From assembly GCA_018340805.1 (NCBI GenBank), contig JACMZG010001908.1:36008656-36072655 (forward strand): 64,000 nucleotides of DNA, given 5' to 3'. Positions 36,965-47,470 of the stretch are shown here, piece by piece. The position numbers were made by a program, and so were the translations under genes. The first letter of the stretch is position 1, and each line of letters starts with the position of its first letter. Below the pieces are notes generated by a model. It did no database searches, was not told where the DNA came from, and was given only the letters and a program-made list of their open reading frames with translations. The stretch is from Microvelia longipes (Eukaryota > Arthropoda > Insecta > Hemiptera > Veliidae).

Positions 36965-37620
36965 TATTTATTTATTTATTTAAAGGCTTTAGAATGGTTA
37001 GCTAAAAGAAATGACCCAAACAGAAAATATATAATAATAACAGATAGCAGGTCAACTTTAGAAAGCCTAAATTGTATTTGGAATCAAACACCATTATTAC
37101 AAAATTCGAAATTTATTAAGTATTTTCTTATAACCAAATTCTATTTAGTTGGGTAAAAGCCCATTCTGGAGTGGAAAATGAAAAAGCAGATTTTTGGCCA
37201 AAGATGCAACTAAAAATGACACCCTAAACAGAAAGCTACAAATTGTACTCGAAATCTCACATACTTCAGACGGCAAAAAAACTAAAAATTATAAAATTTG
37301 GAGTTTAAAAGAAAAGAAGAGACATACGAAATTTTGGAAAATTGAAATTTTATGTTTCAATTAATTTGTATTTTAATTTAAATGAAAATATCAGATTGGA
37401 ATCATTAAAAAAAAGGAAAAGACACTTTATGAATCTCAACACATTAATTTGAATGAAAATATCCGATTGAAAACATTCAACACTTTTTTAACCAAAAGAA
37501 GAAAAAGAAATATTAAGAAGAGAATACCAGATTTATACATATTTGTTTTTAAAAGGCATGTAATACAGTTGTGGAACGTGCTGAAAATAAACGGCCTCTA
37601 GTAGTGATAATTAGAGGAAA
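36965..37620 (+). pseudogene. LINE RNase H C-terminal fragment and 3' end
   Basis: Encodes KALEWLAKRNDPNRKYIIIT DSRSTLESLN, then (after a frame change near 37150) WVKAHSGVENEKADF, WP/LAKDATKN and SLKEKKRHTKFWKIEIL. The TDS and H.G..NE.AD motifs are the RNase H active-site neighbourhood of non-LTR elements. Ends at about 37620 in a run of A followed by CA and TA repeats, as at LINE 3' ends. Confidence 0.8.
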
Positions 37621-37630
37621 CATAAAAAAA

Positions 37631-37732
37631 AACACACACACACACACACATACATACATACATATATATAATATATATATATAATATATATATATATATA
37701 ATATATATATAATATAAATATATATATATAAA
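37631..37732. repeat. compound (CA)n(CATA)n(TA)n microsatellite
   Basis: Follows directly on the 3' end of the LINE fragment. Confidence 0.95.
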
Positions 37733-37972
37733 ACTTAACAATAAATTCATTTTTGAAGCGAGATCAGGAGGCCAAGCGAAATTGATCCCCCCTTTAATTG
37801 CAATCCAAACATTACAGCCTCATAAACATCCTTTTTTTATGTAAATTCGCAAAAAAAGTATTAGACGCCTTGGGGATATAAAAATACTTACAGCATAAGA
37901 TGCTTTTAGGGTACGAAAATCAAGTTAGATAAACAACTATGTAGCTATGATGGAAACACTCAGATATCTCAA

Positions 37973-38720
37973 CAGTGGTAGACTGAGCCAAAAAGGCCCG
38001 AGGAGGGTTTGGCTAAAAGGCCCAAGTTACTTCTCAAGGGCCATTGGGGAGGGGGGGCTATATTACTTCTCAACTAGTCTTCTTTCAACTAGATTAGTAT
38101 TAAATGATTTTTATTAGCAAGCTTAATCTAATTGATTTAATATTTAATAAATTTAAATCAAATAAAATTATTTTATTTAAATACATTTAAATATACTTAA
38201 ATAAAATAAGTAAATAAAATAGAAAATAAACTAGATAAGTAAGTATAAAATAAACTAAGTTACTAATAACTTAAGTAAAACTTAAGTTTTTTTTATTTAC
38301 ATAAACTTTATTTATTTATTTTATGTTTAATATCTCAGGCACTACTTAAGGCTCCTGCTAAAGAACATTAAGAGCCCCTCGAGGCCCTATTCTTCCGTCT
38401 GGGACCTTTAAAAAAGAATAGGTAAAAAGAATAGGGGCCTTAAAGGACCTAGATTTGGGTAGCAAATTGGGAATATTTTTAACTGCTTTAAAACATTATC
38501 TCTAGGAGCTCTCTAGGTCCTTGTATTGGGCCGCTTAGACTCTGGTGTTGTAATGAATACATTACATAATTAGAATAAAGAAATATATGTATATAATATA
38601 AGTTGAAAAATATTTAATATGTTAATTTTTTTTAAATTTTTTATTTTTTCCTTTACTTTATTTTTGGAAGAGAGGCCCAGAAGGGCTGCTCCCTCGTCCT
38701 CACTGGCCAGTCTGCCCCTC
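37973..38720. mobile_element. hAT-like non-autonomous element with exact 8 bp target duplication
   Basis: 748 nt flanked by TATCTCAA at 37965-37972 and 38721-38728. Left end CAGTGGTAGACTG; right end read inward GAGGGGCAGACTGGCCAG. These match at 10 of 13 positions. No transposase frame; the interior is AT-rich with GC-richer ends. Confidence 0.8.
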
Positions 38721-38728
38721 TATCTCAA

Positions 38729-39967
38729 AAAGAGAGATAAAACAGAGTTTCTAAACCTTTCCGAAACCTATATCCAGCCAATGTTGCGGGGTTAGTATTT
38801 AGTTAATTTTGAATGATGGTCAAATTGTTTAACAAAACATGTACTTACACAGTACTGTACTAGAATTGTAATACATACAAATGAAGTTTTATTTAAACAA
38901 TTAATATAATTCTTCCATTGGAGGCAATTAATCCGAGGGCACACATTTTTCATTTAAGCGATTTTTATCAGAAATTACGCTTAAAAAGTTGATTAATTGT
39001 AAAAAAAATATTGCTCTGCACAGCAAGCAGGGTCTTTCAATAAATAATAGTCTAATTTTTATGTTTTATATTTACTGAAATAAAAAGGATGTGTAGTTTA
39101 AAATATTTTATTTAAACTTAATGCTAAATATTTCAGGAAGTCAAAAAATTTACTTGTGATTAAAAAAAATTAGTATTCCAAATAATAAACTAACAACTAT
39201 AATTTTAACTTAATTAATTGCCTCAAAATACACTTTTCCTATAATTTTAAAGTAATAAAACTTTTAACAAGTATTTTAACAAGAACATTATATTATTAAA
39301 CTGTATAATTTTATCTTGCCTCCAATAAATAGTGCTCCATTAATAACCATCTGAAAAAACTGGATTCAGTAACTGGCAATAAGTATTAACAGAGTAATCA
39401 AGTATCAAAAGGTAGTAATTATGTATAACTAATTTGACTTAAATATCTTATATTTGACTTAAAAATAAAATTTTTATATTTATCAATTCAATAAATATAT
39501 ACCTAGGGCATGAATATTGATCAAATATACGACCTCAAAATCAATCGATAGGAATTTATTTGTCATGTAAATTATTATAATGATCGTAAATCCGTCAAAC
39601 TGGTTTGACGGTCTCGTAGAATTGACTAGGCCTAATAAGTTAATAAATAAAATAATAGTTATATAAATTTATTTGAAATATAAAGAAGTCAGATATTTAA
39701 TATAGAACGCTCAAGCTGATAAAAACTTAAAAGCAAAGTGGTTTTATAAGTAAGTTATAAAGATGTATATTTAGAGAGTAAAAAGAAGTTTCGCTTAAAG
39801 TTTAAGAGGCGCAATGTAAGTGAGAGGGCCTATTTGACAGCAGGTAGGCCCTAAATGACAAAAAGCAACGAAAGAGATAGCTGCATTAAGCCTCTAGCCC
39901 CTTTGATGAAGACTTGTTTTTATGTTTTTTTGTGTTAGTGATAAAAAGTGATTTTGCACTCTGATAC
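38729..39967. other. AT-rich non-coding stretch
   Basis: No gene. Small perfect palindrome CCGTCAAACTGGTTTGACGG at about 39591-39610. Confidence 0.5.
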
Positions 39968-40603
39968 AAAATTTTGCATGAAACATGATTTTTTTAAAAA
40001 AATGAATGAATTTTATGGATTTTTAGTAGGCATTAGAGGAAGTAAGATGAGCAAAAGTTCAGCCAATGAACGGAAAAAGCTTCTTTTGACTGCCCTTTAG
40101 AAAAATGTTAATATATTTTTATACATTCAACAGTCAAAAATGTAGCTATTTTTGCTAGAAGTTGCAAAACTGATCATTTTTGTCGTAGAAAAGTGAAATA
40201 TGTGTTTATTTTTAACAAAATTTATTTTCGAAATAATTTAATAATACGATTTATAAACTCTAGAAGGTAAAATAAACCTATTTTATTATTACACATGTTT
40301 CTCTAAAACCACTCTTTTCCCTTGCTTTAGAGATTTTTAATTATTTTATGTACCATGTAATTAACATTGTAGACATAAGCAAAAATGCCAAAAAAATACC
40401 AGTTTTTCCAACTTCAAGGAAGAATTTATAATAACATTTTGACTATTGAATGTATAAAATTATTTAACTTTTCTAAAGGGCAATCATAAGAGAAGTTTTT
40501 TCCGTTTTTGGCTGAACTTTTGCTCATCTCTACTTCCCTAATGCCCTACTCAAAAATTCCATAAAATTCATTTTTTAAAAAAATCATGTTTCATGCAAAT
40601 TTT
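39968..40603. mobile_element. 636 bp foldback element
   Basis: Arms of ~200 nt. Left: AAAATTTTGCATGAAACATG, GAGCAAAAGTTCAGCCAA, GACTGCCCTTTAGAAAA, ATTCAACAGTCAAAA. Right: the complement TTTTGACTATTGAATGTATA, TTTTCTAAAGGGCAATCATA, TTGGCTGAACTTTTGCTC, CATGTTTCATGCAAATTTT. Spacer of ~230 nt is AT-rich and non-coding. Confidence 0.85.
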
Positions 40604-40801
40604 GGGCAATAGTTCCAAAATATTTGACAGTAGTTTGCCCTTTAGGAATTTACTCAGCTTTCTAATGATACCAATTTCGCATTTCTAGCTTGAATAGTTA
40701 AATCCCTATTAACAATTTTATGATGTGAGGTCAAATATTTTTTTGAAATATTAAATTTGACCTTCTGGGAAAAACGGTTGGAGATCGGGTTTATATTATA
40801 G

Positions 40802-40886
40802 GACATATTATATATTATATATTATATATAATTATATATATATTATATATATATTATATATATATATAATATATATATATATATAT
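40802..40886. repeat. (TA)n-type microsatellite
   Basis: TA/TATTA repeats. Confidence 0.9.
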
Positions 40887-43800
40887 CCTACTTTTTAAGC
40901 AATTGGCAATGTTTTTTAAATTGTCGCTCCGAACATAATAATAAATTAAGGCCTACTTTTTTAAAATGCAATGCTTAATTTTTTTTAAGTTTATTCAACC
41001 AAAACCCCTTCTTAGTTAAAAAGTGAATAACCTCACTGTATGAACTATGAAAATACAAGATAATATGATTTCAAGAATATTAACAATTTTTTTACTTACT
41101 CTTAGAGCCAAATACGTCTATCATGAAAAAATAAATGAGCTTGTAAGTAATTTTCGGAGTTTTTACGATTATGGAGTGCCGATATCGAGCCGGTAAAAAG
41201 ATTGCGAGGGCGCCACAACGGCAGTCGAGTATAAACTGGAAAAACCACGTGGTTGGAGCTTTGCTTAGAATGGGTTGGGAAAGAGGGGTGAGACACAGCG
41301 CTGATGTCTAGTGGTATATTGGTGAACTGAAGAAGGGGTTGATATAACACGTGAACATACACCGCACCGGGGGTGCATAATTGCTACGTCATTAAAATTC
41401 AAAAAGGTAATTCTATAGTATTACTAGTGATGTGTTGGATCAGAAACTCCCGACAGATATATTGAAGATATTATATAAAAGGCTTGCTTGGGTCCTTTAT
41501 TGAAAATGAACACATTTTTATGGCGTCCCGTAATTCGCTAAAGAACGAACTGCGAGAACGAACTTACCTAGAGACATTGTGACTTTACTCAGGAATTTAT
41601 ATGAATGACACATGCATTCTATTTTATTCCCCATCTTTTGGCCAACATTTTTATCTAAATCAGATCAAATTTTGCTATAGGCCATACTGAACATTCCAAC
41701 TGTGTCCGTAACGTTAAAGTTTTAATGAACTTAACAAATGAGTTTCTTAGAAACTCATAAGACGTTAGATTCATCAGCATTATTTTTGGAACATGCTTAC
41801 AAAATTTCAAATTTCCACGACAAATAGTGACTGAGCGATTTCGGCTATACATAAAAGATGCTGGTAGCACAGTATGCTTAAGTATAATATAAATAAAAAA
41901 TAAATAATATAATGTAAATAAATATTTATTATTTATAAAATATTTAAATAAATATTTATTATTTATAAAATATTTAAATAAATATAATAATAATAATAAA
42001 TATAAAATATTTAAATAAATATAATAATAATAATAAATATAAATATTTAAATAAATATTTATTATTGTTGGTGGTAAGAGGACTGTATATTAAAATAAAA
42101 TAAACTGGATAAATAAATGCAAGAAACAAGGAGGCTAATTTTAAACATATAATATTTTACCCTTACAAAATAAGACAAATTAAATTTAAGTATTACAGAA
42201 AATATAAAATAATGATTAGGTTTAGAGTCCTTTGATATTAAATTAAAAAACAGATGAACTGGCATAGAAGACTACTTATGATGGTGGAAATGGCAGACAT
42301 TGGTTAAAGGGATCCAATTAATATAAAAGATAAATCTGGCCTGATTGGAGAATGGTGGTTGTGTGGTGGATGTATCTTGTGTGCACAAACAAGCACTAAA
42401 GATTGGTAACGCTACGCAACAGTGGTAACAGCACAATACGGTAACCGACGCTAAACCGGGTGGCAGCAACGGCAAGGATGGTTTGGTTTATTAGGTTGGC
42501 GACTCTAATCAAACACTGCACTTGAAAAGAGCAAAACTTGAGCTAAGTCTAACGGTTGGTTCGGAGGCTTCTTTAAACACTCACAAGGCTGGTGTTAGAC
42601 TTGAACTAACTCCAAAATCTTGGAGAAGTTGAAGGGTTTATTCCATAACAAAGAGAGCTTGAGGGTGGTGGTAGACATCTGGGATGAAGTCAGCCATTGC
42701 AAAGATCGAAGATTATAAAGGCCAGTTAGGCAGAATTAAGGAAAAGAAATCATAAAGGAAAGATTATTTTCAATAAACATCTATAGAAACAGATTCAAAA
42801 GATGGGAGGTAAAGAGATAATCTAATTATCTAAGAGAAGTAGGACCTCTTGATGTAACCTTTAGTAGGATCAAGAAATAAACTCATAAAACTAAAATTAA
42901 ACAAGTTCATAACTTAACAATTATTATTATTTATATCTGATAAATATTAATGATATAATATAAATAATGTAATAAATAGATTTAATGGACAGTTGATAAT
43001 AATTAGGCAAATAAATATAAGCTTTTTTAGGAATGCAGTCTTTAATTAATTGTGTAACATAAATAAATAATAATTTAAATATAAATAACTTTGGCGCGGA
43101 GCTCCGCTAGCCGGAAGAATTTTCTTTGAAATAATTGCTTTATTGTTTAACAATTCAGTTTTTTACTTAAGTGGCCGATCTAGGTTTTATTACTTTAATA
43201 ATAGCATTGCTACTTGTTACACAAATATTTCCAAATTTTTCAAAGGAAAAGCGCATTTTCATTTCACAGGTCATACAATAGCATGATTATTATTGTATAG
43301 TACTACTATGATTATTATTGTACTATCGACACTGGACAGCATTATTTGTGCTCATATTATAGAGCTAAGTACGTTAATTTTAAAAAGTTTTAATTCATTT
43401 TCTTTGAAACAATGTGAAATAATTGTGGAACAAGTAGAAATGTACTGCTCGAGATATGAAACATAAACCAGCAACTTAAGCAACAAATGGCTTGTTGAGC
43501 AGGAAATAATGAATAATAATCAAAAAAGAAATAAATAAGAAAATTAATTAATTATTTATTTATATGTAATTTTAAGAACATTCGCCAGGCTTCCTGACCT
43601 CCAAAGTAGAATAATTCCGTAGTTATTAAATTACTTCAGTGTGAATATGACGAAAAACTATTCGTCGGTACTAAGATTTGAACCAGATAATCCTGGCTTT
43701 GATTGAAAGTATCGACTCCAGACAGAAAACACAGAAGCGATACTCTACTCGCCATTTGTTGAGTGAAGTATTTTTCGTCGGACGGTATTTTAGGTTTTCC

Positions 43801-43962
43801 GATTATTTACCACGAATTTTGGGTCACTTATAATTATCGACTCCGAACCGGTTTCATTTGATTCAGCGCCCCAAAAAAACTTAAAAAAGGAAATCCAAAC
43901 TTCCTTCTTGGTGAGTGTCCAAAATAACGAGGTCCCTGATGACGACAACATTAGTTTCGCAT
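40887..43962. other. non-coding stretch
   Basis: No gene recognised. 41150-41400 is GC-richer than its surroundings; its minus-strand frame of 86 codons has no known motif. 41880-42060 is an A/T-only tract with a repeated ATAAATATTTATTATTTAT unit. 43088-43108 (GCGGAGCTCCGCTAGCC) shares CTAGCGGAGCT with 63664. Confidence 0.5.
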
Positions 43963-43987
43963 TTATATATTATATATTATATATATA

Positions 43988-44040
<53 letters not shown>

Positions 44041-44119
44041 ATATATTATATATATATATATAATATATATATATATATATTATTATAATATATATATATA
44101 TTATATATTATATATATAT

Positions 44120-44152
<33 letters not shown>
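43963..44152. repeat. (TA)n microsatellite with TTA interruptions
   Basis: About 190 nt. Confidence 0.95.
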
Positions 44153-44344
44153 CTTCTTTTGCGGTCTGAGTACGAAATTTCTGGAACAAATTTGTGCCAT
44201 ACTCCCAGTTTTGGTCACTGAGGTGGCAACGTTGAATTTTAGCGTATTTGAGCTTTTTTGAATTTGAATTAGAAAAAAAGTGTGTTTGATTTTGCGACAA
44301 AAATTTAAAATAATCCATATCCATATAATATTTTTACTTTTGAT

Positions 44345-44990
44345 AATTTATACTTTAGGTATAGAAAAAGTATTAGGCTTGCACTGAAACTTCGAAACCG
44401 GAATTATAACTAAATTATTAATTTCAGGTGCTTTTTAAAGCCTTCAGAAAAGTTTTACCAAGTTTTCTGTTTGTAGATGCATTTGTATTTATGTGTCTGT
44501 TATAATTGTACCTCCCAGTGTGTTTATACTAGAGGGTTTAAAATTAGTACAAAAATAAATGTTTAGGTCTAGTTGTGCTATCTGGAACAGTTCGTCATTA
44601 ACCGTCATAGTGACTTAATCGATTTGAAATTCGGGACGCATTTTGTCATATATAAGACCAAGTTTCATCTCATTATAAGCATTACTTCAATTTTTATCAA
44701 ATGACTAATGTTATAATTTTTAAAAATCGAAAAATAATTCGACTAAGTTGAAATTTTGTTACAAGCGTGTCTCTTTATGTTATAAATATCGAATATTATA
44801 TAAACGGTTTTTGTTGGATCATCAATGATAAACAGCATCAAGTGAGGACAGTAGTACGCTGAAAATGAAACGGATTTTATTACTCTCCGAAATCGTACAA
44901 TCGTACCAATATAAATTATATGATTTTCATATCCTCTGGACGAGGGAAATGACTTCGAAGTAGCGAGGATGAGCATAGCTAATCCGATAT
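44345..44990 (+). repeat. long copy of dispersed repeat family R-A
   Basis: Aligns along its length with 23770-24372: GGTATAGAAAAAGTATTAGG, CCTCCCAGTGTGTTTATACT AG, GGTCTAGTTGTGCTATCTGG, CCAAGTTTCATCTCATTAT, TTTTTATCAAATGACT, GGTTTTTGTTGGATCA, a decayed 5S-like part (GATAAACAGC...CAGTAGTAC, 44817-44860), and GTAGCGAGGATGAGCATAGC ...ATATGGTG at the end. Confidence 0.8.
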
Positions 44991-46544
44991 GGTGATAAAA
45001 AGAACCTCACGCAACCCATTGTTTAACTCTTTTATTGCACAGATCGTATTTTTTCATTATAACGGTGTCAAAAGTAAATAAAATTACAAGAATCTTAGAT
45101 ATTTAGTAGAATCAATCTATTACCCATCGGGTTAATTTAAAAGTAATGCTTAAAAATAGAGCCGTAGCACTCTAATATTCTGCTGTGATTTTGGTTATTC
45201 TAGAACTTCATTCACTTAAAAAATTGATTAAAAATTATCGATCTAAATTTATGATAATATATTGTAATTGATAGGATCACAATTAACATTATTTTCATTT
45301 ACAATGGTTAAATAAATAACTAAGAAACATGCAAGTGACTCATCGGGAAAGTTGCCCCCTCCCTCTACCATATAATAGCAAATATTGCCCCTCTTCCCCA
45401 TAACATTAAAATAATATTTCACAGTCAGCAATATTATTATTATTGCTGACTGTTATTCAACATGCTGACACTTTATTATTAATATTATAAGCTGATAATT
45501 ATTTTATTAATAATTTTAACTTTACTTATTATAACCACTTACCTAGCCCCGTTTAGGTTTTATTATATCTATGTTTACTTATTATACTTAATTTATATAA
45601 CTTATGGAATTGAAAGTAAGCAGTCTTTACAATACAATAACTCGTTATATTTAACGAAGCCGACTTTCTGTCTTACAGGCCATTATTAATATCTAAAACA
45701 ACAAATAAGTTTTAATGACCAAGACAGAACTAAAAGAGTAAACAAAAATAAGACCAAAATGATCGGCCAAATCAAAACTATTTTTTATTTGATGGAGTTT
45801 TTTTATAAAGTTAAGGCAGGTTTAGCCATGAGTGCGCTATTGTCATCCTGGCTGAGATATTTATGCATTATTTTTATGAAGAGTTTGTTGCAGACGGACA
45901 CAACCTATACCGAAAATATATATTAACCTAGAAACGATTTGTAAAAATTTGTTCTAATCAAGGCAGTTGTGATTAGAACAACTACGATATTAGCACACTT
46001 CTTACCATCCTTTTTTATGACAATAATAAAGTTCTACTTGCCGTCAAGAGTGGCGCATATATACTGTGCTATGAGGGACTTATAAATCCACTTGTGTTGG
46101 CTAAACAGGTAGACCGTACTGTGTTAGAATGCTTGAACATATGAAGGAACTAAGCAGATTTTACCAACACACAATCCCTGAAAATCAAGTAACATCAAGT
46201 AGCGTTTTTTCATTTAATTTCTAAAGAGAAACACATGAACTACCTTGAAAGCGCTTAAATATATAGGATTATCAAAGAGCTTGGTGATAAGACCCTCAAT
46301 GTCAGAGGAGAGAATGGGGTTATCACTCTACTGCTAAGGACTCTAGCTAATGTACCTAGGATACCTTCAGTCTAGTACAGGACTCTGTCCTGTTAAAAAA
46401 AATAAGCTTCCTGAAAAATTATTGTCTGACTTCCTTTTTACACCGTAAAAACCGTACATTGTATTTACTTATCCTTTTTTCGTCTTCTTTAGTAATTTAA
46501 TTGAGTCATTTCGGTTTTATTTTGTTTACTTACTTCTTTCCCTC
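44991..46544. other. AT-rich non-coding stretch
   Basis: No gene. Perfect hairpin ACAGTCAGCAATA-ttattat-TATTGCTGACTGT at 45421-45453. Confidence 0.55.
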
Positions 46545-46760
46545 ATTTATACCTTAAGTGTATAGGAAAAGTATTAGCAAAATACCGAAACCGGGATGTC
46601 ACCTAAATTATCCGTTTCAGGTATTTTAAGACCTCCAAACTGATTTTCACAAATTTATCTATCTGTATGTGTGTGTGTGTCTGTTGTCATCGTAGCTCCC
46701 AGTGCGAGAGAGTTGAAAATTTGTACAAAAATTAATATCTAACATCTTAATACCATTGGT
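46545..46760 (+). repeat. copy of dispersed repeat family R-A
   Basis: One of the best-preserved 5' halves: CCCTCATTTATACCTTAAGT GTATAGG, ACCGAAACCGGGATGTCACC TAAATTATCCGTTTCAGG, TTTTAAGACCTCC, TCTGTATGTGTGTGTGTGTC TG, GTAGCTCCCAGTG, GAGTTGAAAATTTGTACAAA. Confidence 0.8.
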
Positions 46761-46977
46761 TATGACTGATATAAACCATGCCTAAGATGTTCATATCAAA
46801 CATGGAGTAACTTTGCTGAATACATGTACTATAGAAGTTATAGCCAAAAACCTATATAATCATGATTATAAAATAGATCTCCCTGGAGCTCATATACCTA
46901 AAGTACTCTAGGTATAGGAATTCCTATACTCTGAGATTGATCTACATATCGTAAAAACTAGTTTGTAGGGTTTTTAA

Positions 46978-47125
46978 TTTTCCTCATTTATACTGTAGGT
47001 ATAAAAAAAAGTCTTTAGTTTTCAATCAATGTTAGGTCTAGTTGTCGTCAATATTTTTTAAAATTTTGAAAAAATTCCTAAAAAAAACTTGCACTGTTAG
47101 TTAAAGGTCCACAAAGTTTCATTTT
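46978..47125 (+). repeat. internally deleted copy of dispersed repeat family R-A
   Basis: Begins CCTCATTTATACTGTAGGTA T, then jumps to ATCAATGTTAGGTCTAGTTG T and on to CACAAAGTTTCATTTT. The middle is missing. Confidence 0.55.
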
Positions 47126-47126
47126 G

Positions 47127-47470
47127 GACTGCCCTGGGATTAGACACAGTCACGCCGAATTGCGTCTAGGTATGTCAAAATGTAAAAATGCTAATAATAA
47201 AATTATTATTTAAAATTTCTTTGTAAAAAAAATTTGACATATCTAGATGCAATTGTGCCCTACTATGTAATTAGTTGTTTTGACGGAGATTTTGTGGTAT
47301 AGACTCACCATGATGTTTAATAAAAAAAACATATTAGCATTAAAATCAATTAATATATTGTCAACAACAATAGTAAAAAAGTAAATTATAACTGACCGGC
47401 TGTATTTTTTACTTTCTTTTTTTTTATTAAACATCTTGGGCGCTACTGTGTCTAATCCCAGAGTGGTCCC
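47127..47470. mobile_element. inverted-repeat element split by a second one
   Basis: Outer arms: left 47127-47183 (GGACTGCCCTGGGATTAGAC ACAGT, TTGCGTCTAGGTATGTCAAA); right in two pieces, 47229-47262 (TTTGACATATCTAGATGCAA) and 47435-47470 (GCGCTACTGTGTCTAATCCC AGAGTGGTCC). The right arm is interrupted. Confidence 0.75.
47312..47435. mobile_element. 124 bp MITE nested in the right arm of the above
   Basis: Bounded by exact 18 bp inverted ends GATGTTTAATAAAAAAAA (47312-47329) and its complement (47418-47435). Some sequence left of it (47263-47311) is not accounted for by either element. Confidence 0.65.

Noticed and set aside
37631..37732. CA/TA repeat as a CRISPR-like or regulatory array
   Set aside because: Simple microsatellite without spacers.
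41102..41362. 86-codon minus-strand frame in a GC-richer patch
   Set aside because: No recognisable motif, no splice partners found; left as unexplained non-coding.
43670..43760. Possible tRNA on the minus strand (GGTTCAAATCTTAGTACC)
   Set aside because: Only a B-box-like piece and a weak A-box-like piece; no cloverleaf. Might be a tRNA-derived SINE remnant but unsupported.
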